Source of the DNA: Closterium sp. NIES-65
Taxonomy: Eukaryota; Streptophyta; Zygnematophyceae; Desmidiales; Closteriaceae
Direction of reading: 5' to 3'
Assembly: GCA_948144175.1 (NCBI GenBank)
Contig: CANXME010002553.1
Location: 1 to 64,000, forward strand
Length of the DNA: 64,000 nt
Part shown: positions 30,501 through 42,360 of the stretch, in pieces
Layout of the letters: each line of letters starts with the position of its first letter
Position numbering within the stretch: the stretch's first letter is position 1
Position numbers and translations under genes: made by a program
Notes under the pieces: model-generated
The model's database searches: none
What the model was told of the DNA's origin: nothing
Seen by the model: only the letters and a program-made list of their open reading frames with translations

Positions 30501-30871
30501 GCTAGGCCCTTGTTCTTGCTATTTTGCACACGCTAGGCCCTTGTTCTTCCAAATTTGCACACGCTAGGCCCTTGTTCTTCCAAATTTGCACACACTAGGC
30601 CCTTGTTCTTGCTAATTTGTACACGCTAGGCCCTTGTTCTTCCAAATTTGCACACGCTAGGCCATTGTTCTTACAATTTTGCACACGCTAGGCCCTTGTT
30701 CTTCCAATTTTGCACACGCTAGGCCCTTGTTTTTGCTATTTTGCACATGCTAGGTTCTATTTCTTGCAATTGTGCACATAGTAGGCCCTTGTTCTTGCAA
30801 TTTCGCACACGCTAGGCCTTTGTTCTTGAAATTTTGCACACGCTAGGCCATTGTTCTTGCAATTTTGCACA
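27594..30871 (+). repeat. Satellite block repeated 8,005 bp downstream
   Basis: This block matches 35599-38876 at a constant offset of 8,005 bp. Shared private variants include CCAATCGTGCACACGC in the CTATATCC monomers (near 28935 and 36940) and CTTCCGAATTTGCAC (near 30450 and 38460). The constant offset over 3.3 kb indicates a segmental copy rather than chance similarity of monomers. Confidence 0.8.
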
Positions 30872-33162
30872 TGCTTGGCCCTTGTTCTTGCTATTTTGCA
30901 CACGCTAGGTCATTGTTCTTGCTATTTTGCACATGTAGGCCCTTGTTCTTGCAATTTTGCACACGCTAGGCCCTTGTTCTTGCTATTTTGCACACACTAG
31001 GCCCTTGTTCTTCCAATTCTGCACACGCTAGGCCCTTGTTCTTCCAATTTTGCACATACTAGGCCCTTGTTCTTGCTATTTTGCACACGCTAGGCCCTTG
31101 TTCTACCAATTTTGCACACGCTAGGCTCTTGTTCTTCCAATTCTGCACACGCTAGGCCCGTGTTCTTGAAATTTTGTACACGCTAGGCCCTTGTTCTTGC
31201 TATTTTGCACACGCTATGTCCTTGTTATTCCAATTTTGCACACGCTATGTCCTTGTTATTCCAATTTTGGACACGCTAGGCCCTTGTTCTTGCTATTTTG
31301 CACACGCTATGTCCTTGTTATTCCAATTTTGCACACGCTAGGCCTTTGTTCTTGCTATTTTGCACACGCTAGGCCCTTGTTCTTCCGAATTTGCACATGC
31401 TAGGCCCTTGTTCTTCCAATATTGCACACGCTAGGCCCTTGTTCTTGCTATTTTGCACACGCTAGGCCCTTGTTCTTCCGAATTTGCACACGCTAGGCCC
31501 TTGTTCTTCCAAATTTGCACACACTAGGCCCTTGTTCTTGCTATTTTGTACACGCTAGGCCCTTGTTCTTCCAAATTTGCACACGCTAGGCCATTGTTCT
31601 TACAATTTTGCACACGCTAGGCCCTTGTTCTTCCAATTTTGCACACGCTAGGCCCTTGTTTTTGCTATTTTGCACATGCTAGGTTCTATTTCTTGCAATT
31701 GTGCACATAGTAGGCCCTTGTTCTTGCAATTTCGCACACGCTAGGCCTTTGTTCTTGAAATTTTGCACACGCTAGGCCATTGTTCTTGCAATTTTGCACA
31801 TGCTTGGCCCTTGTTCTTGCTATTTTGCACACGCTAGGTCATTGTTCTTGCTATTTTGCACATGTAGGCCCTTGTTCTTGCAATTTTGCACACGCTAGGC
31901 CCTTGTTCTTGCTATTTTGCACACGCTAGGCCCTTGTTCTTCCAATTCTGCACACGCTAGGCCCTTGTTCTTCCAATTTTGCACATACTAGGCCCTTGTT
32001 CTTGCTATTTTGCACACGCTAGGCCCTTGTTCTACCAATTTTGCACACGCTAGGCTCTTGTTCTTCCAATTCTGCACACGCTAGGCCCGTGTTCTTGAAA
32101 TTTTGTACACGCTAGGCCCTTGTTCTTGCTATTTTGCACACGCTATGTCCTTGTTATTCCAATTTTGCACACGCTATGTCCTTGTTATTCCAATATTGCA
32201 CAAGCTAGGCCCTTGTTCTTGAAATTTTGCACACGCTAGGTCATTGTTCTTGCTATTTTGCACATTTAGGCCCTTGTTCTTGCAATTGTGTACACGCTAG
32301 GCCCTTGTTCTTGCTATTTTGCACACGCTAGGCCCTTGTTCTTCCAATTCTGCACACGCTAGGCCCTTGTTCTTCCAATTTTGCACATACTAGGCCCCTG
32401 TTCTTGCTATTTTGCACACGCTAGGCCCTTGTTCTACCAATTTTGCACACGCTAGGCTCTTGTTCTTCCAATTTTGCACACGCTAGGCCCTTGTTCTTGA
32501 AATTTTGTACACGCTAGGCCCTTGTTCTTGCTATTTTGCACACGCTATGTCCTTGTTATTCCAATTTTGCACACGCTATGTCCTTGTTATTCCAATTTTG
32601 GACACGCTAGGCCCTTGTTCTTGCTATTTTGCACACGCTATGTCCTTGTTATTCCAATTTTGCACACGCTAGGCCTTTGTTCTTGCTATTTTGCACACGC
32701 TAGGCCCTTGTTCTTCCAAATTTGCACAAGCTAGGCCCTTGTTCTTCCAATATTGCACACGCTAGGCCCTTGTTCTTGCTATTTTGCACACGCTAGGCCC
32801 TTGTTCTTCCAATATTGCACACGCTAGGCCCTTTTTCTTCCAAATTTGCACACGCTAGGCCCTTGTTCTTCCAAATTTGCACACACTAGGCCCTTGTTCT
32901 TGCTATTTTGTACACGCTAGGCCCTTGTTCTTCCAAATTTGCACACGCTAGGCCATTGTTCTTACAATTTTGCACACGCTAGGCCCTTGTTCTTCCAATT
33001 TTGCACACGCTAGGCCCTTGTTTTTGTTATTTTGCACATGCTAGGTTCTATTTCTTGCAATTGTGCACATAGTAGGCCCTTGTTCTTGCAATTTCGCACA
33101 CGCTAGGCCTTTGTTCTTGAAATTTTGCACACGCTAGGCCATTGTTCTTGCAATTTTGCACA
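29541..33162 (+). repeat. Three tandem sub-repeats of 1,331, 929 and 1,362 bp
   Basis: The TGCTTGGCCC register monomer occurs at 29541, 30872 and 31801; the equivalent register closes at about 33163. The middle unit is 402 bp shorter, which is 13 monomers including one 30-bp form, missing between the CCCGTGTTCTTG and TTTTGGACACGC monomers. The third unit has one extra monomer (near 32811). Confidence 0.8.
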
Positions 33163-35598
33163 TGCTAGGCCCTTGTTCTTGCTATTTCGCACACGCTAGG
33201 CCCTTGTTCTTGCTATTTTGCACACGTTAGGCATTTGTTCTTGCAATTTTGAACACGCTAGGCCCTTGTTGTTCCAATTTTGCACAAGCTAGGCCCTTGT
33301 TCTTGAAATTTTGCACACGCTAGGCCCTTGTTCTTGCTATTTTGCACACGCTAGGCCCTTGTTTTTCCAATTGTGCACACGCTAGGCCCTTGTTCTTCCA
33401 ATTTTGCACATACTAGGCCCTTGTTCTTGCTATTTTGCACAGGCTAGGCCCTTGTTCTACCAATTTTGCACACGCTAGGCTCTTGTTCTTCCAATTTTGC
33501 ACACGCTAGGCCCTTGTTCTTGAAATTTTGTACACGGTAGGCCCTTGTTCTTGCTATTTTGCACACGCTATGTCCTTGTCATTCCAATTTTGCACACGCT
33601 ATGTCCTTGTTATTCCAATTTTGCACACGCTAGGCCCTTGTTCTTGAAATTTTGCCCATGCTAGGTTATTGTTCTTGCTATTTTGCACATGTAGGCCCTT
33701 GTTCTTGCAATTGTGCACACGCTAGGCCCTTGTTCTTGCTATTTTGCAAACGCTAGGCCCTTGTTCTTTCAATTCTGCACACGCTAGGCCCTTGTTCTTC
33801 CAATTTTGCACATACTAGGCCCTTGTTCTTGCTATTTTGCACACGCTAGGCCCTTGTTCTACCAATTTTGCACACTCTAGGCTCTTGTTCTTCCAATTTT
33901 GCACACGCTAGGCCCTTGTTCTTGAAATTTTGTACACGCTAGGCCCTTGTTCTTGCTATTTTGCATACGCTATGTCCTTGTTATTCCAATTTTGCACACG
34001 CTATGTCCTTGTTATTCCAATTTTGCACATGCTAGGCCATTGTTCTTGCCTTTTTGCACACGCTATGTCCTTGCTATTCCAATTTTGCACATGCTAGGCC
34101 CTTGTTCTTCCAATTTTGCACACGCTAGGCCCTTGTTCTTGCTATTTTGCACACGCTATGTCCTTGTTATTCCAATTTTGCATACGCTAGGCCTTTGTTC
34201 TTGCTATTTCGCACACGCTAGGCCCTTGTTCTTCCAAATTTGCACACGCTAGGCCATTGTTCTTGCAAATTTGCACACGCTAGGCCCTTGTTCTTGCTAT
34301 TTTGTACACGCTAGGCCCTTGTTCTTCCAAATTTGCACACGCTAGGCTATTGTTCTTACAATTTTGCACACGCTAGGCCCTTGTTATTCCAATTTTGCAC
34401 ACGCTAGGCCCTTGTTTTTGCTATTTTGCACATGCTAGGTTCTTGTTCTTGCAAATGTGCACATGCTAGGCCCTTGTTCTTGCAATTTCGCACACGCTAG
34501 GCCCTTGTTCTTGAAATTTTGCACACGCTAGGCCATTGTTCTTGCAATTTTGCACATGCTAGGCCCTTGTTCTTGCAATTTCGCACACGCTAGGCCCTTG
34601 TTCTTGCTATTTTGCACACGTTAGGCATTTGTTCTTGCAATTTTGAACACGCTAGGCCCTTGTTCTTCCAATTTTGCACAAGCTAGGCCCTTGTTCTTGA
34701 AATTTTGCACATGCTAGGCCCTTGTTCTTGCTATTTTGCACACGCTAGGCCCTTGTTCTTCCAATTCTGCACACGCTAGGCCCTTGTTCTTCCAATTTTG
34801 CACATACTAGGCCCTTGTTCTTGCTATTTTGCACACGCTAGGCTCTTGTTCTTCCAATTTTGCACACGCTAGGCCCTTGTTCTTGAAATTTTGTACACGC
34901 TAGGCCCTTGTTCTTGCTATTTTGCACACGCTATGTCCTTGTTATTCCAATTTTGCACACGCTATGTCCTTGTTAATCCAATTTTGCACACGCTAGAACC
35001 TTGTTCTTGAAATTTTGCACACGCTAGGTCATTGTTATTGCTATTTTGCACATGTAGGCCCTTGTTCTTGCAATTGTGCACACGCTAAGCCCTTGTTCTT
35101 GCTATTTTGCAAACGCTAGGCCCTTGTTCTTCCAGTTCTGCACACGCTAGGCCCTTGTTCTTCCAATTTTGCACATACTAGGCCCTTGTTCTTGCTATTT
35201 TGCACACGCTAGGCCCTTGTTCTTGCTATTTTGCACACGCTATGTCCTTGTTATTCCAATTTTGCACACGCTAGGCCTTTGTTCTTTCTATTTTGCACAC
35301 GCTAGGCCCTTGTTCTTCCAGTTTTGCACACGCTAGGCCCTTGTTCTTGAAATTTTGCACACGCTAGGCCCTTGTTCTTGCTTTTTTGCACATGCTAGGC
35401 CCTTCTTCTTGCAATTTTGCACACGCTATGCCCTTGTTCTTGCTATTTTGCACACGCTAGGCTCTTCTGCTTGAAATTTTGCACACGCTAGGCCCTTGTT
35501 TTTGAATTTTTGCACACGCTAGGACCTTGTTTTTGCAATTTTGCATACGCTAGGCGCTTGTTCTTGAAATTTTGCACACGCTAGGCCCCTGTTCTTGC

Positions 35599-38500
35599 TA
35601 TTTTGAATTTTTGCACACGCTAGGCCCTTGTTCTTGAAATTTTGCACATGCTTGGCCCTTGTTCTTGCTATTTTGCACACGCTAGGTCATTGTTCTTGCT
35701 ATTTTGCACATGTAGGCCCTTGTTCTTGCAATTTTGCATACGCTAGGCCCTTGTTCTTGCTATTTTGCACACGCTAGGCCCTTGTTCTTCCAATTCTGCA
35801 CACGCTAGGCCCTTGTTCTTCCAATTTTGCACACGCTAGGCCATTGTTCTTGCTATTTTGCACACGCTATGTCCTTGTTATTCCAATTTTGCATACGCTA
35901 GGCCTTTGTTCTTGCTATTTTGCACACGCTAGGCCCTTGTTCTTCCAAATTTGCACACGCTAGGCCATTGTTCTTGCAAATTTGCACACGCTAGGCCCTT
36001 GTTCTTGCTATTTTGTACATGCTAGGCCCTTGTTCTTCCAAATTTGCACACGCTAGGCCATTGTTCTTACAATTTTGCACACGCTAGGCCCTTGTTATTC
36101 CAATTTTGCACACACTAGGCCCTTGTTTTTGCTATTTTGCACATGCTAGGTTCTTGTTCTTGCAAATGTGCACATGCTAGGCCCTTGTTCTTGCAATTTC
36201 GCACACGCTAGGCCCTTGTTCTTGAAATTTTGCACACGCTAGGCCATTGTTCTTGCAATTTTGCACATGCTAGGCCCTTGTTCTTGCAATTTTGCACACG
36301 CTAGGCCCTTGTTCTTGCTATTTTGCACACGTTAGGCATTTGTTCTTGCAATTTTGAACACGCTAGGCCCTTGTTCTTCCAATTTTGCACAAGCTAGGCC
36401 CTTGTTCTTGCAATTTTGCACATGCTAGGCCCTTGGTCTCGCAATTTTGCACACGCTAGGCCCTTGTTCTTGAAATTTTGTACACGCTAGGCCCTTGTTC
36501 TTGCTATTTTGCACACGCTTTGTCCTTGTTATTCCAATTTTGCACACGCTATGTCCTTGTTATTCCAATTTTGCACACGCTAGGCCCTTGTTCTTGAAAT
36601 TTTGCACACGCTAGGTCATTGTTCTTGCTATTTTGCACATGTAGGCCCTTGTTCTTGCAATTGTGCACACGCTAGGCCCTTGTTCTTGCTATTTTGCAAA
36701 CGCTAGGCCCTTGTTCTTTCAATTCTGCATACGCTAGGCCCTTGTTCTTCCAATTTTGCACATACTAGGCCCTTGTTCTTGCTATTTTGCACACGCTAGG
36801 CCCTTAATTTACCAATTTTGCACACACTAGGCTCTTGTTCTTCCAATTTTGCACACGCTAGGCCCTTGTTCTTGAAATTTTGTACACGCTAGGCCCTTGT
36901 TCTTGTTATTTTGCACACGCTATATCCTTGTTTTTCCAATCGTGCACACGCTATGTCCTTATTATTCCAATTTTGCACACGCTAGGCCCTTGTTCTTGCT
37001 TTTTTGCACACGCTATGTCCTTGCTATTCCAATTTTGCACATTCTAGGCCCTTGTTCTTGCTATTTTGCACACGCTAGGCCCTTGCTCTTGAAACTTTGC
37101 ACACGCTAGGCCCTTGTTCTTGCTATTTTGCACACGCTATGTCCTTGTTATTCCAATTTTGCACACGCTAGGCCTTTGTTCTTGCTATTTTGCACACGCT
37201 AGGCCCTTGTTCTTCCAATTTTGCACACGCTAGGCCCTTGTTCTTGAAATTTTGCACACGCTAGGCCCTTCTTCTTGCAATTTTGCACATGCTAGGCCCT
37301 TCTTCTTGCAATTTTGCACACGCTATGCCCTTGTTCTTGCTATTTTGCACACGCTAGGCCCTTCTGCTTGAAATTTTGCACACGCTAGGCCCTTGTTTTT
37401 GAATTTTTGCACACGCTAGGACCTTGTTTTTGCAATTTTGCATACGCTAGGCGCTTGTTCTTGAAATTTTGCACACGCTAGGCCCCTGTTCTTGCTATTT
37501 TGAATTTTTGCACACGCTAGGCCCTTGTTCTTGAAATTTTGCACATGCTTGGCCCTTGTTCTTGCTATTTTGCACACGCTAGGTCATTGTTCTTGCTATT
37601 TTGCACATGTAGGCCCTTGTTCTTGCAATTTTGCACACGCTAGGCCCTTGTTCTTGCTATTTTGCACACGCTAGGCCCTTGTTCTGCCAATTCTGCACAC
37701 GCTAGGCCCTTGTTCTTCCAATTTTGCACATACTACGCCCTTGTTCTTGCTATTTTGCACACGCTAGGCCCTTGTTCTACCAATTTTGCACACGCTAGGC
37801 TCTTGTTCTTCCAATTCTGCACACGCTAGGCCCGTCTTCTTGAAATTTTGTACACGCTAGGCCCTTGTTCTTGCTATTTTGCACACGCTATGTCCTTGTT
37901 ATTCCAATTTTTCACACGCTATGTCCTTGTTATTCCAATTTTGCACACGCTAGGCCCTTGTTCTTGAAATTTTGCACACGCTAGGTCATTGTTCTTGCTA
38001 TTTTGCACATTTAGGCCCTTGTTCTTGCAATTGTGTACACGCTAGGCCCTTGTTCTTGCTATTTTGCACACGCTAGGCCCTTGTTCTTCCAATTCTGCAC
38101 ACGCTAGGCCCTTGTTCTTCCAATTTTGCACATACTAGGCCCCTGTTCTTGCTATTTTGCACACGCTAGGCCCTTGTTCTACCAATTTTGCACACGCTAG
38201 GCTCTTGTTCTTCCAATTTTGCACACGCTAGGCCCTTGTTCTTGAAATTTTGTACACGCTAGGCCCTTGTTCTTGCTATTTTGCACACGCTATGTCCTTG
38301 TTATTCCAATTTTGCACACGCTATGTCCTTGTTATTCCAATTTTGGACACGCTAGGCCCTTGTTCTTGCTATTTTGCACACGCTATGTCCTTGTTATTCC
38401 AATTTTGCACACGCTAGGCCTTTGTTCTTGCTACTTTGCACACGCTAGGCCCTTGTTCTTCCGAATTTGCACAAGCTAGGCCCTTGTTCTTCCAATATTG

Positions 38501-38876
38501 CACACGCTAGGCCCTTGTTCTTGCTATTTTGCACACGCTAGGCCCTTGTTCTTCCAAATTTGCACACGCTAGGCCCTTGTTCTTCCAAATTTGCACACAC
38601 TAGGCCCTTGTTCTTGCAATTTTGTACACGCTAGGCCCTTGTTCTTCCAAATTTGCACACGCTAGGCCATTGTTCTTACAATTTTGCACACGCTAGGCCC
38701 TTGTTCTTCCAATTTTGCACACGCTAGGCCCTTGTTTTTGCTATTTTGCACATGCTAGGTTCTATTTCTTGCAATTGTGCACATAGTAGGCCCTTGTTCT
38801 TGCAATTTCGCACACGCTAGGCCTTTGTTCTTGAAATTTTGCACACGCTAGGCCATTGTTCTTGCAATTTTGCACA
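35599..38876 (+). repeat. Second copy of the 8,005-bp-offset satellite block
   Basis: Partner of 27594-30871, sharing its private variants in the same order. Upstream of it the offset changes by 62 bp (two monomers). Downstream, at about 38.87 kb, the sequence changes to a block whose best match lies near 57.4 kb. Confidence 0.8.
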
Positions 38877-41800
38877 TGCTAGGCCCTTGTTCTTGCAATT
38901 TCGCACACGCTAGGCCCTTGTTCTTGCTATTTTGCACACGTTAGGCATTTGTTCTTGCAATTTTGAGCACGCTAGGCCCTTGTTCTTCCAATTTTGCACA
39001 AGCTAGGCCCTTGTTCTTGCAATTTTGCACATGCTAGGCCCTTGGTCTCGCAATTTTGCACACGCTAGGCCCTTGTTCTTGAAATTTTGTACACGCTAGG
39101 CCCTTGTTCTTGCTATTTTGCACACGCTATGTCCTTGTTATTCCAATTTTGCACACGCTATGTCCTTGTTATTCCAATTTTGCACAGGCTAGGCCCTTGT
39201 TCTTGAAATTTTGCACACGCTAGGTCATTGTTCTTGCTATTTTGCACATGTAGGCCCTTGTTCTTGCAATTGTGCACACGCTAGGCCCTTGTTCTTGCTA
39301 TTTTGCACATACTAGGCCCTTGTTCTTGCTATTTTGCACACGCTAGGCCCTTAATCAACCAATTTTGCACACACTAGGCTCTTGTTCTTCCAATTTTGCA
39401 CACGCTAGGCCCTTGTTCTTGAAATTTTGTACACGCTAGGCCCTTGTTCTTGCTATTTTGCACACGCTATATCCTTGTTTTTCCAATTGTGCACACGCTA
39501 TGTCCTTGTTATTCCAATTTTGCACACGCTAGGCCCTTGTTCTTGCTTTTTTGCACACGCTATGTCCTTGCTATTCCAATTTTGCACATTCTAGGCCCTT
39601 GTTCTAGCTATTTTGCACACGCTAGGCCCTTGCTCTTGAAACTTTGCACACGCTAGGCCCTTGTTCTTGCTATTTTGCACACGCTATGTCCTTGTTATTC
39701 CAATTTTGCACACGCTAGGCCTTTGTTCTTGCTATTTTGCACACGCTAGGCCCTTGTTCTTCCAATTTTGCACACGCTAGGCCCTTGTTCTTGAAATGTT
39801 GCACACGCTAGGCCCTTGTTCTTGCTATTTTGCACATGCTAGGCCCTTCTTCTTGCAATTTTGCACACGCTATGCCCTTGTTCTTGCTATTTTGCACACG
39901 CTAGGCCCTTCTGCTTGAAATTTTGCACACGCTAGGCCCTTGTTTTTGATTTTTTGCACACGCTAGGACCTTGTTTTTGCAATTTTGCATACGCTAGGCG
40001 CTTGTTCTTGAAATTTTGCACACGCTAGGCCCCTGTTCTTGCTATTTTGAATTTTTGCACCCGCTAGGCCCTTGTTCTTGAAATTTTGCACATGCTTGGC
40101 CCTTGTTCTTGCAATTTTGCACACGCTAGGTCATTGTTCTTGCTATTTTGCACATGTAGGCCCTTGTTCTTGCAATTTTGCACACGCTAGGCCCTTGTTC
40201 TTGCTATTTTGCACGCGCTAGGCCCTTGTTCTTCCAATTCTGCACACGCTAGGCCCTTGTTCTTCCAATTTTGCACATACTAGGCCCTTGTTCTTGCTAT
40301 TTTGCACACGCTAGGCCCTTGTTCTACCAATTTTGCACACGCTAGGCTCTTGTTCTTCCAATTCTGCACACGCTAGGCCCGTGTTCTTGAAATTTTGTAC
40401 ACGCTAGGCCCTTGTTCTTTCTATTTTGCACACGCTATGTCCTTGTTATTCCAATTTGCACAAGCTAGGCCCTTGTTCTTCCAATATTGCACACGCTAGG
40501 CCCTTGTTCTTGCTATTTTGCACACGCTAGGCCCTTGTTCTTCCAAATTTGCACACGCTAGGCCCTTGTTCTTCCAAATTTGCACACACTAGGCCCTTGT
40601 TCTTGCTATTTTGTACACGCTAGGCCCTTGTTCTTCCAAATTTGCACACGCTAGGCCATTGTTCTTACAATTTTGCACACGCTAGGCCCTTGTTCTTCCA
40701 ATTTTGCACACGCTAGGCCCTTGTTTTTGCTATTTTGCACATGCTAGGTTCTATTTCTTGCAATTGTGCACATAGTAGGCCCTTGTTCTTGCAATTTCGC
40801 ACACGCTAGGCCTTTGTTCTTGAAATTTTGCACACGCTAGGCCTTTGTTCTTTCAATTTTGCACATGCTAGGCCCTTGTTCTTGCTATTTCGCACACGCT
40901 AGGCCCTTGTTCTTGCTATTTTGCACACGTTAGGCATTTGTTCTTGCAATTTTGAACACGCTAGGCCCTTGTTGTTCCAATTTTGCACAAGCTAGGCCCT
41001 TGTTCTTGAATTTTTGCACACGCTAGGCCCTTGTTCTTGCTATTTTGCACACGCTAGGCCCTTGTTTTTCCAATTGTGCACACGCTAGGCCCTTGTTCTT
41101 CCAATTTTGCACATACTAGGCCCTTGTTCTTGCTATTTTGCACAGGCTAGGCCCTTGTTCTACCAATTTTGCACACGCTAGGCCCTTGTTCTTCCAATTT
41201 TGCACACGCTAGGCCCTTGTTCTTGAAATTTTGTACACGGTAGGCCCTTGTTCTTGCTATTTTGCACACGCTATGTCCTTGTCATTCCAATTTTGCACAC
41301 GCTATGTCCTTGTTATTCCAATTTTGCACACGCTAGGCCCTTGTTCTTGAAATTTTGCCCATGCTAGGTTATTGTTCTTGCTATTTTGCACATGTAGGCC
41401 CTTGTTCTTGCAATTGTGCACACGCTAGGCCCTTGTTCTTGCTATTTTGCAAACACTAGGCCCTTGTTCTTTCAATTCTGCACACGCTAGGCCCTTGTTC
41501 TTCCAATTTTGCACATACTAGGCCCTTGTTCTTGCTATTTTGCACACGCTAGGCCCTTGTTCTACAAATTTTGCACACTCTAGGCTCTTGTTCTTCCAAT
41601 TTTGCACACGCTAGGCCCTTGTTCTTGAAATTTTGTACACGCTAGGCCCTTGTTCTTGCTATTTTGCATACGCTATGTCCTTGTTATTCCAATTTTGCAC
41701 ACGCTATGTCCTTGTTATTCCAATTTTGCACATGCTAGGCCATTGTTCTTGCCTTTTTGCACACGCTATGTCCTTGCTATTCCAATTTTGCACATGCTAG

Positions 41801-42360
41801 GCCCTTGTTCTTCCAATTTTGCACACGCTAGGCCCTTGTTCTTGCTATTTTGCACACGCTATGTCCTTGTTATTCCAATTTTGCATACGCTAGGCCTTTG
41901 TTCTTGCTATTTCGCACACGCTAGGCCCTTGTTCTTCCAAATTTGCACACGCTAGGCCATTGTTCTTGCAAATTTGCACACGCTAGGCCCTTGTTCTTGC
42001 TATTTTGTACACGCTAGGCCCTTGTTCTTCCAAATTTGCACACGCTAGGCTATTGTTCTTACAATTTTGCACACGCTAGGCCCTTGTTATTCCAATTTTG
42101 CACACGCTAGGCCCTTGTTTTTGCTATTTTGCACATGCTAGGTTCTTGTTCTTGCAAATGTGCACATGCTAGGCCCTTGTTCTTGCAATTTCGCACACGC
42201 TAGGCCCTTGTTCTTGAAATTTTGCACACGCTAGGCCATTGTTCTTGCAATTTTGCACATGCTAGGCCCTTGTTCTTGCAATTTCGCACACGCTAGGCCC
42301 TTGTTCTTGCTATTTTGCACACGTTAGGCATTTGTTCTTGCAATTTTGAACACGCTAGGC
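38870..42360 (+). repeat. Satellite block whose closest match is 18.5 kb away (57.4-61.4 kb)
   Basis: Matches about 57415-61370 at offset 18,545 bp, then 19,010 bp after an internal difference. Shared private variants are GAGCACGCTAGG (38963, 57508), TTAATCAACC (39351, 57896), TTTTTGCACCCGC (about 40053, 58598) and CTTGTTCTTT before CTATTTTG (40411, 58956). At 40453-40458 this copy lacks 465 bp (15 x 31) present in the other. Confidence 0.82.
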
